Source: Osedax frankpressi | Taxonomy: Eukaryota; Annelida; Polychaeta; Sabellida; Siboglinidae | Length of the DNA: 64,000 bases | Direction of reading: 5' to 3' | NCBI GenBank assembly: GCA_964035775.1 | Contig: OZ038316.1 | Span: 24,733,249 to 24,797,248, forward strand | In this document: in pieces, positions 29,476-45,200 of the stretch | Position numbering within the stretch: the first letter of the stretch is position 1 | Layout: the number at the start of each line of letters is the position of its first letter | Notes under the pieces: model-generated | What the model saw: only the letters and a program-made list of their open reading frames with translations | Database searches by the model: none | Told to the model about the DNA's origin: nothing | Translations under genes and position numbers: made by a program

Positions 29476-30390
29476 AACTTAAATAACGTTAACTTAAATA
29501 ACTATAACTTAAATAACTCTAACTTAAATAACTATAACTTAAATAACTATAACTTAAATAACTATAACTTAAATAACCTTAACTTAAATAACTATAACTT
29601 AAATAACTATAACTTAAATAACTATAACTTAAATAACTATAACTTAAATAACCTTAACTTAAATAACCTTAACTTAAATAACTCTAACTTAAATAACTAT
29701 AACTTAAATAACCTTAACTTAAATAACTATAACTTAAATAACTATAACTTAAATAACTATAACTTAAATAACCTTAACTTAAATAACTATAACTTAAATA
29801 ACTATAACTTAAATAACTATAACTTAAATAACTATAACTTAAATAACTATAACTTAAATAACTATAACTTAAATAACTATAACTTAAATAACTATAACTT
29901 AAATAACCTTAACTTAAATAACTATAACTTAAATAACTATAACTTAAATAACTATAACTTAAATAACCTTAACTTAAATAACTATAACTTAAATAACTAT
30001 AACTTAAATAACTATAACTTAAATAACCTTAACTTAAATAACTATAACTTAAATAACTCTAACTTAAATAACTCTAATTTAAATAACTATAACTTAAATA
30101 ACTCTAACTTAAATAACTATAACTTAAATAACCTTAACTTAAATAACTATATCTTAAATAACTATAACTTAAATAACCTTAACTTAAATAACTATAACTT
30201 AAATAACTATAACTTAAATAACTATAACTTAAATAACTATAACTTAAATAACTCTAACTTAAATAACTATAACTTAAATAACTTTAACTTAAATAACTAT
30301 AACTTAAATAACTATAACTTAAATAACTATAACTTAAATAACTATAACTTAAATAACTCTAACTTAAATAACTATAACTTAAATAACTAT

Positions 30391-30396
30391 AACTCT
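30391..30396. repeat. 6-bp short unit AACTCT, duplicated copy
   Basis: Identical to 18436-18441 with identical neighbours and exactly 11,955 bp downstream. It is a carry-over of one deletion event, not a second event. Confidence 0.95.
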
Positions 30397-33276
30397 AACT
30401 TAAATAAATATAACTTAAATAACTCTAACTTAAATAACTCTAACTTAAATAACTATAACTTAAATAACTCTAACTTAAATAACTCTAACTTAAATAACTA
30501 TAACTTAAATAACTATAACTTAAATAACTATAACTTAAATAACCTTAATTTAAATAACTATAACTTAAATAACTATAACTTAAATAACTATAACTTAAAT
30601 AACTCTAACTTAAATAACTATAACTTAAATAACTATAACTTAAATAACTATAACTTAAATAACTATAACTTAAATAACTATAACTTAAATAACCTTAACT
30701 TAAATAACTATAACTTAAATAACTATAACTTAAATAACTATAACTTAAATAACTATAACTTAAATAACTATAACTTAAATAACTATAACTTAAATAACTA
30801 TAACTTAAATAACTATAACTTAAATAACTATAACTTAAATAACTATAACTTAAATAACTATAACTTAAATAACTATAACTTAAATAACTATAACTTAAAT
30901 AACTCTAACTTAAATAACTATAACTTAAATAACTATAACTTAAATAACCTTAACTTAAATAACTATAACTTAAATAACTATAACTTAAATAACTATAACT
31001 TAAATAACTATAACTTAAATAACCTTAACTTAAATAACTATAACTTAAATAACTATAACTTAAATAACTATAACTTAAATAACTATAACTTAAATAACTA
31101 TAACTTAAATAACTATAACTTAAATAACTATAACTTAAATAACTATAACTTAAATAACTATAACTTAAATAATTATAACTTAAATAACCTTAACTTAAAT
31201 AACTATAACTTAAATAACTATAACTTAAATAACTATAACTTAAATAACTATAACTTAAATAACTATAACTTAAATAACTATAACTTAAATAACTATAACT
31301 TAAATAACTATAACTTAAATAACTATAACTTAAATAACTATAACTTAAATAACTATAACTTAAATAACTATAACTTAAATAACTATAACTTAAATAACTA
31401 TAACTTAAATAACTATAACTTAAATAACTATAACTTAAATAACTATAACTTAAATAACTATAACTTAAATAACTATAACTTAAATAACTATAACTTAAAT
31501 AACTATAACTTAAATAACTATAACTTAAATAACTATAACTTAAATAACTATAACTTAAATAACTATAACTTAAATAACTATAACTTAAATAACTATAACT
31601 TAAATAACTATAACTTAAATAACTATAACTTAAATAACTATAACTTAAATAACTCTAACTTAAATAACTATAACTTAAATAACTATAACTTAAATAACCT
31701 TAACTTAAATAACTATAACTTAAATAACTATAACTTAAATAACCTTAACTTAAATAACTATAACTTAAATAACTAAAACTTAAATAACTATAACTTAAAT
31801 AACTATAACTTAAATAACCTTAACTTAAATAACTATAACTTAAATAACTATAACTTAAATAACTATAACTTAAATAACTATAACTAAAATAAACTTAACT
31901 TAAATAATTATAACTTAAATAACCTTAACTTAAATAACTATAACTTAAATAACTATAACTTAAATAACTATAACTTAAATAACCTTAACTTAAATAACTA
32001 TAACTTAAATAACTATAACTTAAATAACTATAACTTAAATAACTATAACTTAAATAACTATAACTTAAATAACTATAACTTAAATAACTATAACTTAAAT
32101 AACTATAACTTAAATAACTATAACTTAAATAACCTTAACTTAAATAACTATAACTTAAATAACTATAACTTAAATAACTATAACTTAAATAACTATAACT
32201 TAAATAACTATAACTTAAATAACTATAACTTAAATAACTCTAACTTAAATAACTATAACTTAAATAACTCTAACTTAAATAACTATAACTTAAATAACCT
32301 TAACTTAAATAACTATAACTTAAATAACTATAACTTAAATAACTATAACTTAAATAACTATAACTTAAATAACTATAACTTAAATAACTCTAACTTAAAT
32401 AACTATAACTTAAATAACTCTAACTTAAATAACTATAACTTAAATAACCTTAACTTAAATAACTATAACTTAAATAACTATAACTTAAATAACTATAACT
32501 TAAATAACTATAACTTAAATAACTATAACTTAAATAACTATAACTTAAATAACTATAACTTAAATAAACTTAACTTAAATAACTATAACTTAAATAACTC
32601 TAACTTAAATAACTATAACTTAAATAACTATAACTTAAATAACTATAACTTAAATAACCTTAACTTAAATAACTATAACTTAAATAACTATAACTTAAAT
32701 AACTATAACTTAAATAACTATGACTTAAATAACCTTAACTTAAATAACCTTAACTTAAATAACTCTAACTTAAATAACTATAACTTAAATAACCTTAACT
32801 TAAATAACTATAACTTAAATAACTATAACTTAAATAACTATAACTTAAATAACTATAACTTAAATAACCTTAACTTAAATAACTATAACTTAAATAACTA
32901 TAACTTAAATAACTATAACTTAAATAACTATAACTTAAATAACTATAACTTAAATAACTATAACTTAAATAACTATAACTTAAATAACTATAACTTAAAT
33001 AACTATAACTTAAATAACTCTAACTTAAATAACTATAACTTAAATAACCTTAACTTAAATAACTATAACTTAAATAACTATAACTTAAATAACTCTAACT
33101 TAAATAACTATAACTTAAATAACTATAACTTAAATAACTATAACTTAAATAACCTTAACTTAAAAAACTATAACTTAAATAACTATAACTTAAATAACTC
33201 TAACTTAAATAACTATAACTTAAATAACTATGACTTAAATAACTATAACTTAAATAACTATAACTTAAATAACTAT
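30397..33276. repeat. Region II entry block, 12-kb duplicate
   Basis: Duplicate of 18442-21321. AATTT is at 30547, the TAA-ending unit at 31762, A 31882, B 32557, C 32722, D 33157 and E 33232. The offset to copy 1 is 11,970 from the TAA landmark to C and returns to 11,955 by D, because one TAT unit is missing from the run at about 32797-32856. Confidence 0.85.
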
Positions 33277-33288
33277 AACTTAAACCTT
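33277..33288. repeat. 12-bp HOR boundary unit F3
   Basis: Counterpart of F1, exactly 11,955 bp later. Register moves from 7 to 4. Confidence 0.95.
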
Positions 33289-36200
33289 AACTTAAATAAC
33301 CTTAACTTAAATAACTCTAACTTAAATAACTATAACTTAAATAACCTTAACTTAAATAACTATAACTTAAATAACTATAACTTAAATAACTATAACTTAA
33401 ATAACTATAACTTAAATAACCTTAACTTAAATAACTATAACTTAAATAACTATAACTTAAATAACTATAACTTAAATAACTATAACTTAAATAACTATAA
33501 CTTAAATAACTATAACTTAAATAACTATAACTTAAATAACTATAACTTAAATAACTCTAACTTAAATAACTATAACTTAAATAACTATAACTTAAATAAC
33601 TCTAACTTAAATAACTATAACTTAAATAACTATAACTTAAATAACTATAACTTAAATAACTCTAACTTAAATAACTATAACTTAAATAACCTTAACTTAA
33701 ATAACTATAACTTAAATAACAATAACTTAAATGACTCTAACTTAAATAACTATAACTTAAATAACTATAACTTAAATAACTATAACTTAAATAACTATAA
33801 CTTAAATAACTCTAACTTAAATAACTATAACTTAAATAACTATAACTTAAATAACTATAACTTAAATAACCTTAACTTAAATAACTATAACTTAAATAAC
33901 TATAACTTAAATAACTATAACTTAAATAACTATAACTTAAATAACTATAACTTAAATAACCTTAACTTAAATAACCTTAACTTAAATAACTCTAACTTAA
34001 ATAACTATAACTTAAATAACCTTAACTTAAATAACTATAACTTAAATAACTATAACTTAAATAACTATAACTTAAATAACTATAACTTAAATAACCGTAA
34101 CTTAAATAACTATAACTTAAATAACTATAACTTAAATAACTATAACTTAAATAACTATAACTTAAATAACTATAACTTAAATAACTATAACTTAAATAAC
34201 CTTAACTTAAATAACTATAACTTAAATAACTCTAACTTAAATAACTATAACTTAAATAACTATAACTTAAATAACTATAACTTAAATAACCTTAACTTAA
34301 ATAACTATAACTTAAATAACTATAACTTAAATAACTCTAACTTAAATAACTATAACTTAAATAACTATAACTTAAATAACTATAACTTAAATAACCTTAA
34401 CTTAAATAACTATAACTTAAATAACTATAACTTAAATAACTATAACTTAAATAACCTTAACTTAAATAACTATAACTTAAATAACTATAACTTAAATAAC
34501 TATAACTTAAATAACCTTAACTTAAATAACTATAACTTAAATAACTCTAACTTAAATAACTCTAACTTAAATAACTATAACTTAAATAACTCTAACTTAA
34601 ATAACTATAACTTAAATAACTATAACTTAAATAACTATAACTTAAATAACTATAACTTAAATAACTATAACTTAAATAACTATAACTTAAATAACTATAA
34701 CTTAAATAACTCTAACTTAAATAACTATAACTTAAATAACTATAACTTAAATAACCTTAACTTAAATAACTATAACTTAAATAACTATAACTTAAATAAC
34801 CTTAACTTAAATAACTATAACTTAAATAACTATAACTTAAATAACTATAACTTAAATAACTATAACTTAAATAACCTTAACTTAAATAACTATAACTTAA
34901 ATAACTATAACTTAAATAACTATAACTTAAATAACTATAACTAAAATAAACTTAACTTAAATAATTATAACTTAAATAACCTTAACTTAAATAACTATAA
35001 CTTAAATAACTATAACTTAAATAACTATAACTTAAATAACCTTAACTTAAATAACTATAACTTAAATAACTATAACTTAAATAACTATAACTTAAATAAC
35101 TATAACTTAAATAACTATAACTTAAATAACTATAACTTAAATAACTATAACTTAAATAACTATAACTTAAATAACCTTAACTTAAATAACTATAACTTAA
35201 ATAACTATAACTTAAATAACTATAACTTAAATAACTATAACTTAAATAACTATAACTTAAATAACTATAACTTAAATAACTCTAACTTAAATAACTATAA
35301 CTTAAATAACTCTAACTTAAATAACTATAACTTAAATAACCTTAACTTAAATAACTATAACTTAAATAACTATAACTTAAATAACTATAACTTAAATAAC
35401 TATAACTTAAATAACTATAACTTAAATAACTCTAACTTAAATAACTATAACTTAAATAACTCTAACTTAAATAACTATAACTTAAATAACCTTAACTTAA
35501 ATAACTATAACTTAAATAACTATAACTTAAATAACTATAACTTAAATAACTATAACTTAAATAACTATAACTTAAATAACTATAACTTAAATAACTATAA
35601 CTTAAATAAACTTAACTTAAATAACTATAACTTAAATAACTCTAACTTAAATAACTATAACTTAAATAACTATAACTTAAATAACTATAACTTAAATAAC
35701 CTTAACTTAAATAACTATAACTTAAATAACTATAACTTAAATAACTATAACTTAAATAACTATGACTTAAATAACCTTAACTTAAATAACCTTAACTTAA
35801 ATAACTCTAACTTAAATAACTATAACTTAAATAACCTTAACTTAAATAACTATAACTTAAATAACTATAACTTAAATAACTATAACTTAAATAACTATAA
35901 CTTAAATAACCTTAACTTAAATAACTATAACTTAAATAACTATAACTTAAATAACTATAACTTAAATAACTATAACTTAAATAACTATAACTTAAATAAC
36001 TATAACTTAAATAACTATAACTTAAATAACTATAACTTAAATAACTATAACTTAAATAACTCTAACTTAAATAACTATAACTTAAATAACCTTAACTTAA
36101 ATAACTATAACTTAAATAACTATAACTTAAATAACTCTAACTTAAATAACTATAACTTAAATAACTATAACTTAAATAACTATAACTTAAATAACCTTAA

Positions 36201-36318
36201 CTTAAAAAACTATAACTTAAATAACTATAACTTAAATAACTCTAACTTAAATAACTATAACTTAAATAACTATGACTTAAATAACTATAACTTAAATAAC
36301 TATAACTTAAATAACTAT
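33277..36318. repeat. Region II HOR block 3 (3042 bp)
   Basis: F 33277, G 33709, H 34084, A 34939, B 35599, C 35764, D 36199, E 36274. Duplicate of block 1 with a net gain of one 15-bp unit: the offset is 11,955 at G and H, 11,985 at A to C and 11,970 at D onward. Confidence 0.9.
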
Positions 36319-36330
36319 AACTTAAACCTT
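36319..36330. repeat. 12-bp HOR boundary unit F4
   Basis: Counterpart of F2 at an 11,970-bp offset; this block holds one extra 15-bp unit. Register moves from 4 to 1. Confidence 0.95.
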
Positions 36331-38580
36331 AACTTAAATAACCTTAACTTAAATAACTCTAACTTAAATAACTATAACTTAAATAACCTTAACTTAAATA
36401 ACTATAACTTAAATAACTATAACTTAAATAACTATAACTTAAATAACTATAACTTAAATAACCTTAACTTAAATAACTATAACTTAAATAACTATAACTT
36501 AAATAACTATAACTTAAATAACTATAACTTAAATAACTATAACTTAAATAACTATAACTTAAATAACTATAACTTAAATAACTATAACTTAAATAACTCT
36601 AACTTAAATAACTATAACTTAAATAACTATAACTTAAATAACTATAACTTAAATAACCTTAACTTAAATAACTATAACTTAAATAACTATAACTTAAATA
36701 ACTATAACTTAAATAACCTTAACTTAAATAACTATAACTTAAATAACTATAACTTAAATAACTATAACTTAAATAACCTTAACTTAAATAACTATAACTT
36801 AAATAACTCTAACTTAAATAACTCTAACTTAAATAACTATAACTTAAATAACTCTAACTTAAATAACTATAACTTAAATAACTATAACTTAAATAACTAT
36901 AACTTAAATAACTATAACTTAAATAACTATAACTTAAATAACTATAACTTAAATAACTATAACTTAAATAACTCTAACTTAAATAACTATAACTTAAATA
37001 ACTATAACTTAAATAACCTTAACTTAAATAACTATAACTTAAATAACTATAACTTAAATAACCTTAACTTAAATAACTATAACTTAAATAACTATAACTT
37101 AAATAACTATAACTTAAATAACTATAACTTAAATAACCTTAACTTAAATAACTATAACTTAAATAACTATAACTTAAATAACTATAACTTAAATAACTAT
37201 AACTAAAATAAACTTAACTTAAATAATTATAACTTAAATAACCTTAACTTAAATAACTATAACTTAAATAACTATAACTTAAATAACTATAACTTAAATA
37301 ACCTTAACTTAAATAACTATAACTTAAATAACTATAACTTAAATAACTATAACTTAAATAACTATAACTTAAATAACTATAACTTAAATAACTATAACTT
37401 AAATAACTATAACTTAAATAACTATAACTTAAATAACCTTAACTTAAATAACTATAACTTAAATAACTATAACTTAAATAACTATAACTTAAATAACTAT
37501 AACTTAAATAACTATAACTTAAATAACTATAACTTAAATAACTCTAACTTAAATAACTATAACTTAAATAACTCTAACTTAAATAACTATAACTTAAATA
37601 ACCTTAACTTAAATAACTATAACTTAAATAACTATAACTTAAATAACTATAACTTAAATAACTATAACTTAAATAACTCTAACTTAAATAACTATAACTT
37701 AAATAACTCTAACTTAAATAACTATAACTTAAATAACCTTAACTTAAATAACTATAACTTAAATAACTATAACTTAAATAACTATAACTTAAATAACTAT
37801 AACTTAAATAACTATAACTTAAATAACTATAACTTAAATAACTATAACTTAAATAAACTTAACTTAAATAACTATAACTTAAATAACTCTAACTTAAATA
37901 ACTATAACTTAAATAACTATAACTTAAATAACTATAACTTAAATAACCTTAACTTAAATAACTATAACTTAAATAACTATAACTTAAATAACTATAACTT
38001 AAATAACTATGACTTAAATAACCTTAACTTAAATAACCTTAACTTAAATAACTCTAACTTAAATAACTATAACTTAAATAACCTTAACTTAAATAACTAT
38101 AACTTAAATAACTATAACTTAAATAACTATAACTTAAATAACTATAACTTAAATAACCTTAACTTAAATAACTATAACTTAAATAACTATAACTTAAATA
38201 ACTATAACTTAAATAACTATAACTTAAATAACTATAACTTAAATAACTATAACTTAAATAACTATAACTTAAATAACTATAACTTAAATAACTATAACTT
38301 AAATAACTATAACTTAAATAACTCTAACTTAAATAACTATAACTTAAATAACCTTAACTTAAATAACTATAACTTAAATAACTATAACTTAAATAACTCT
38401 AACTTAAATAACTATAACTTAAATAACTATAACTTAAATAACTATAACTTAAATAACCTTAACTTAAAAAACTATAACTTAAATAACTATAACTTAAATA
38501 ACTCTAACTTAAATAACTATAACTTAAATAACTATGACTTAAATAACTATAACTTAAATAACTATAACTTAAATAACTAT
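36319..38580. repeat. Region II HOR block 4 (2262 bp, lacks G and H)
   Basis: F 36319, A 37201, B 37846, C 38011, D 38461, E 38536. F to A is 882 bp, and A to the next F is 1380 bp. The matching block 2 has the same 882-bp arm, so the shortening predates the 12-kb duplication. Unlike block 2, this one continues to its natural end. Confidence 0.9.
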
Positions 38581-38592
38581 AACTTAAACCTT
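38581..38592. repeat. 12-bp HOR boundary unit F5
   Basis: Lies past the end of the 12-kb duplication and has no counterpart in copy 1. Register moves from 1 to 13. Confidence 0.95.
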
Positions 38593-40917
38593 AACTTAAA
38601 TAACCTTAACTTAAATAACTCTAACTTAAATAACTATAACTTAAATAACCTTAACTTAAATAACTATAACTTAAATAACTATAACTTAAATAACTATAAC
38701 TTAAATAACTATAACTTAAATAACCTTAACTTAAATAACTATAACTTAAATAACTATAACTTAAATAACTATAACTTAAATAACTATAACTTAAATAACT
38801 ATAACTTAAATAACTATAACTTAAATAACTATAACTTAAATAACTATAACTTAAATAACTCTAACTTAAATAACTATAACTTAAATAACTATAACTTAAA
38901 TAACTCTAACTTAAATAACTATAACTTAAATAACTATAACTTAAATAACTATAACTTAAATAACTCTAACTTAAATAACTATAACTTAAATAACCTTAAC
39001 TTAAATAACTATAACTTAAATAACAATAACTTAAATGACTCTAACTTAAATAACTATAACTTAAATAACTATAACTTAAATAACTATAACTTAAATAACT
39101 ATAACTTAAATAACTCTAACTTAAATAACTATAACTTAAATAACTATAACTTAAATAACTATAACTTAAATAACCTTAACTTAAATAACTATAACTTAAA
39201 TAACTATAACTTAAATAACTATAACTTAAATAACTATAACTTAAATAACCTTAACTTAAATAACCTTAACTTAAATAACTCTAACTTAAATAACTATAAC
39301 TTAAATAACCTTAACTTAAATAACTATAACTTAAATAACTATAACTTAAATAACTATAACTTAAATAACTATAACTTAAATAACCGTAACTTAAATAACT
39401 ATAACTTAAATAACTATAACTTAAATAACTATAACTTAAATAACTATAACTTAAATAACTATAACTTAAATAACTATAACTTAAATAACCTTAACTTAAA
39501 TAACTATAACTTAAATAACTCTAACTTAAATAACTATAACTTAAATAACTATAACTTAAATAACTATAACTTAAATAACCTTAACTTAAATAACTATAAC
39601 TTAAATAACTATAACTTAAATAACTCTAACTTAAATAACTATAACTTAAATAACTATAACTTAAATAACTATAACTTAAATAACCTTAACTTAAATAACT
39701 ATAACTTAAATAACTATAACTTAAATAACTATAACTTAAATAACCTTAACTTAAATAACTATAACTTAAATAACTATAACTTAAATAACTATAACTTAAA
39801 TAACCTTAACTTAAATAACTATAACTTAAATAACTCTAACTTAAATAACTCTAACTTAAATAACTATAACTTAAATAACTCTAACTTAAATAACTATAAC
39901 TTAAATAACCTTAACTTAAATAACTATAACTTAAATAACTATAACTTAAATAACTATAACTTAAATAACTATAACTTAAATAACTCTAACTTAAATAACT
40001 ATAACTTAAATAACCTTAACTTAAATAACTATAACTTAAATAACTATAACTTAAATAACTATAACTTAAATAACTATAACTTAAATAACTCTAACTTAAA
40101 TAACTATAACTTAAATAACTATAACTTAAATAACTCTAACTTAAATAAATATAACTTAAATAACTCTAACTTAAATAACTCTAACTTAAATAACTATAAC
40201 TTAAATAACTCTAACTTAAATAACTATAACTTAAATAACTATAACTTAAATAACTATAACTTAAATAACTATAACTTAAATAACCTTAATTTAAATAACT
40301 ATTACTTAAATAACTATAACTTAAATAACTATAACTTAAATAACTCTAACTTAAATAACTATAACTTAAATAACTATAACTTAAATAACTATAACTTAAA
40401 TAACTATAACTTAAATAACTATAACTTAAATAACTATAACTTAAATAACCTTAACTTAAATAACTATAACTTAAATAACTATAACTTAAATAACTATAAC
40501 TTAAATAACTATAACTTAAATAACTATAACTTAAATAACTATAACTTAAATAACTATAACTTAAATAACTATAACTTAAATAACTATAACTTAAATAACT
40601 ATAACTTAAATAACTATAACTTAAATAACTCTAACTTAAATAACTATAACTTAAATAACTATAACTTAAATAACCTTAACTTAAATAACTATAACTTAAA
40701 TAACTATAACTTAAATAACCTTAACTTAAATAACTATAACTTAAATAACTATAACTTAAATAACTATAACTTAAATAACTATAACTTAAATAACCTTAAC
40801 TTAAATAACTATAACTTAAATAACTATAACTTAAATAACTATAACTTAAATAACTATAACTTAAATAACTATAACTTAAATAACTATAACTTAAATAACT
40901 ATAACTTAAATAACTAT

Positions 40918-42432
40918 AACTTAAATAATTATAACTTAAATAACCTTAACTTAAATAACTATAACTTAAATAACTATAACTTAAATAACTCTAACTTAAA
41001 TAACTATAACTTAAATAACCTTAACTTAAATAACTATTACTTAAATAACTATAACTTAAATAACTATAACTTAAATAACTATAACTTAAATAACTATAAC
41101 TTAAATAACTATAACTTAAATAACCTTAACTTAAATAACTATAACTTAAATAACTCTAACTTAAATAACTATAACTTAAATAACTATAACTTAAATAACT
41201 ATAACTTAAATAACTATAACTTAAATAACCTTAACTTAAATAACTATAACTTAAATAACTATAACTTAAATAACTATAACTTAAATAACTATAACTTAAA
41301 TAACCTTAACTTAAATAACCTTAACTTAAATAACTCTAACTTAAATAACTATAACTTAAATAACCTTAACTTAAATAACTATAACTTAAATAACTATAAC
41401 TTAAATAACTATAACTTAAATAACTATAACTTAAATAACCTTAACTTAAATAACTATAACTTAAATAACTATAACTTAAATAACTATAACTTAAATAACT
41501 ATAACTTAAATAACTATAACTTAAATAACTATAACTTAAATAACTATAACTTAAAGAACTCTAACTTAAATAACTATAACTTAAATAACTATAACTTAAA
41601 TAACCTTAACTTAAATAACTATAACTTAAATAACTATAACTTAAATAACTATAACTTAAATAACTATAACTTAAATAACCTTAACTTAAATAACTATAAC
41701 TTAAATAACTATAACTTAAATAACTATAACTTAAATAACTATAACTTAAATAACTATAACTTAAATAACTATAACTTAAATAACTATAACTTAAATAATT
41801 ATAACTTAAATAACCTTAACTTAAATAACTATAACTTAAATAACTATAACTTAAATAACTCTAACTTAAATAACTATAACTTAAATAACCTTAACTTAAA
41901 TAACTATTACTTAAATAACTATAACTTAAATAACTATAACTTAAATAACTATAACTTAAATAACTATAACTTAAATAACTATAACTTAAATAACTATAAC
42001 TTAAATAACCTTAACTTAAATAACTATAACTTAAATAACTCTAACTTAAATAACTATAACTTAAATAACTATAACTTAAATAACTATAACTTAAATAACT
42101 ATAACTTAAATAACCTTAACTTAAATAACTATAACTTAAATAACTATAACTTAAATAACTATAACTTAAATAACTATAACTTAAATAACCTTAACTTAAA
42201 TAACCTTAACTTAAATAACTCTAACTTAAATAACTATAACTTAAATAACCTTAACTTAAATAACTATAACTTAAATAACTATAACTTAAATAACTATAAC
42301 TTAAATAACTATAACTTAAATAACCTTAACTTAAATAACTATAACTTAAATAACTATAACTTAAATAACTATAACTTAAATAACTATAACTTAAATAACT
42401 ATAACTTAAATAACTATAACTTAAATAACTAT
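40918..42432. repeat. 870/885-bp tandem duplication in block 5
   Basis: An AATTAT unit at 40918 recurs at 41788, and TACTT at 41038 recurs at 41908 (870 bp). AAAGAACTCT at 41548 recurs at 42433 (885 bp). The corresponding stretch at 62023-62668 has each of these only once, and the later D-like landmarks then align at 20,235 (21,120 minus 885). The duplication is therefore private to this block, with a one-unit difference between its two copies. Confidence 0.85.
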
Positions 42433-43479
42433 AACTTAAAGAACTCTAACTTAAATAACTATAACTTAAATAACTATAACTTAAATAACTCTAACTTAAA
42501 TAACTATAACTTAAATAACTATAACTTAAATAACTATAACTTAAATAACTCTAACTTAAATAACTATAACTTAAATAACCTTAACTTAAATAACTATAAC
42601 TTAAATAACTATAACTTAAATAACTCTAACTTAAATAACTATAACTTAAATAACTATAACTTAAATAACTATAACTTAAATAACCTTAACTTAAAAAACT
42701 ATAACTTAAATAACTATAACTTAAATAACTATAACTTAAATAACTATAACTTAAATAACTATGACTTAAATAACTATAACTTAAATAACTATAACTTAAA
42801 TAACTATAACTTAAATAACTCTAACTTAAATAACTATAACTTAAATAACCTTAACTTAAATAACTATAACTTAAATAACTATAACTTAAATAACTATAAC
42901 TTAAATAACTCTAACTTAAATAACTATAACTTAAATAACCTTAACTTAAATAACTATAACTTAAATAACTATAACTTAAATAACTATAACTTAAATAACT
43001 ATAACTTAAATAACTCTAACTTAAATAACTATAACTTAAATAACTATAACTTAAATAACTCTAACTTAAATAACTATAACTTAAATAACTATAACTTAAA
43101 TAACTATAACTTAAATAACTCTAACTTAAATAACTATAACTTAAATAACCTTAACTTAAATAACTATAACTTAAATAACCTTAACTTAAATAACTATAAC
43201 TTAAATAACTCTAACTTAAATAACTCTAACTTAAATAACTATAACTTAAATAACTCTAACTTAAATAACTATAACTTAAATAACCTTAACTTAAATAACT
43301 ATAACTTAAATAACTATAACTTAAATAACTATAACTTAAATAACTATAACTTAAATAACTCTAACTTAAATAACTATAACTTAAATAACCTTAACTTAAA
43401 TAACTATAACTTAAATAACTATAACTTAAATAACTATAACTTAAATAACTATAACTTAAATAACTCTAACTTAAATAAC

Positions 43480-45200
43480 TATAACTTAAATAACTATAAC
43501 TTAAATAACTCTAACTTAAATAAATATAACTTAAATAACTCTAACTTAAATAACTCTAACTTAAATAACTATAACTTAAATAACTCTAACTTAAATAACT
43601 ATAACTTAAATAACTATAACTTAAATAACTATAACTTAAATAACTATAACTTAAATAACCTTAATTTAAATAACTATTACTTAAATAACTATAACTTAAA
43701 TAACTATAACTTAAATAACTCTAACTTAAATAACTATAACTTAAATAACTATAACTTAAATAACTATAACTTAAATAACCGTAACTTAAATAACTATAAC
43801 TTAAATAACTATAACTTAAATAACTATAACTTAAATAACTATAACTTAAATAACTATAACTTAAATAACTATAACTTAAATAACCTTAACTTAAATAACT
43901 ATAACTTAAATAACTCTAACTTAAATAACTATAACTTAAATAACTATAACTTAAATAACTATAACTTAAATAACCTTAACTTAAATAACTATAACTTAAA
44001 TAACTATAACTTAAATAACTCTAACTTAAATAACTATAACTTAAATAACTATAACTTAAATAACTATAACTTAAATAACTATAACTTAAATAACCTTAAC
44101 TTAAATAACTATAACTTAAATAACTATAACTTAAATAACTATAACTTAAATAACCTTAACTTAAATAACTATAACTTAAATAACTATAACTTAAATAACT
44201 ATAACTTAAATAACCTTAACTTAAATAACTATAACTTAAATAACTCTAACTTAAATAACTCTAACTTAAATAACTATAACTTAAATAACTCTAACTTAAA
44301 TAACTATAACTTAAATAACCTTAACTTAAATAACTATAACTTAAATAACTATAACTTAAATAACTATAACTTAAATAACTATAACTTAAATAACTCTAAC
44401 TTAAATAACTATAACTTAAATAACCTTAACTTAAATAACTATAACTTAAATAACTATAACTTAAATAACTATAACTTAAATAACTATAACTTAAATAACT
44501 CTAACTTAAATAACTATAACTTAAATAACTATAACTTAAATAACTCTAACTTAAATAAATATAACTTAAATAACTCTAACTTAAATAACTCTAACTTAAA
44601 TAACTATAACTTAAATAACTCTAACTTAAATAACTATAACTTAAATAACTATAACTTAAATAACTATAACTTAAATAACTATAACTTAAATAACCTTAAT
44701 TTAAATAACTATTACTTAAATAACTATAACTTAAATAACTATAACTTAAATAACTCTAACTTAAATAACTATAACTTAAATAACTATAACTTAAATAACT
44801 ATAACTTAAATAACTATAACTTAAATAACTATAACTTAAATAACTATAACTTAAATAACTATAACTTAAATAACCTTAACTTAAATAACTATAACTTAAA
44901 TAACTATAACTTAAATAACTATAACTTAAATAACTATAACTTAAATAACTATAACTTAAATAACTATAACTTAAATAACTCTAACTTAAATAACTATAAC
45001 TTAAATAACTCTAACTTAAATAACTATAACTTAAATAACTATAACTTAAATAACTATAACTTAAATAACTATAACTTAAATAACTATAACTTAAATAACT
45101 ATAACTTAAATAACTATAACTTAAATAACTCTAACTTAAATAACTATAACTTAAATAACTATAACTTAAATAACCTTAACTTAAATAACTATAACTTAAA
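43480..45200. repeat. 1035-bp-offset repeat in block 5
   Basis: The word S, AAATAAATAT, S, S, T, S, then T units, C, AATTT and TACTT at 43513 recurs at 44548. The first copy is followed by AACCGT (43768) where the second has a normal TAT unit. Outer limits are approximate. Confidence 0.65.

Larger units (their letters stand above)
26386..38430. repeat. Large tandem duplication, copy 2 (about 12.0 kb)
   Basis: This is the direct tandem partner of 14431-26460. The string S,T,C,T,T,S,T,T at 26341-26460 matches both flanks: its right part matches 14431 onward and all of it matches 38311-38430. The junction therefore lies inside about 75 bp of shared barcode (26386-26460). That is the signature expected of unequal homologous exchange. 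Landmarks are 30151, 30391, 33277, 33709, 34084, 34939, 36319, 37201 and 38011. Substitutional differences from copy 1 are very few by eye. Confidence 0.9.

Noticed and set aside
18436-30396. The two 6-bp units as target-site duplications of an inserted element
   Set aside because: The sequence between them is the same satellite. The spacing equals the 12-kb duplication offset, and no terminal repeats or coding sequence lie between.
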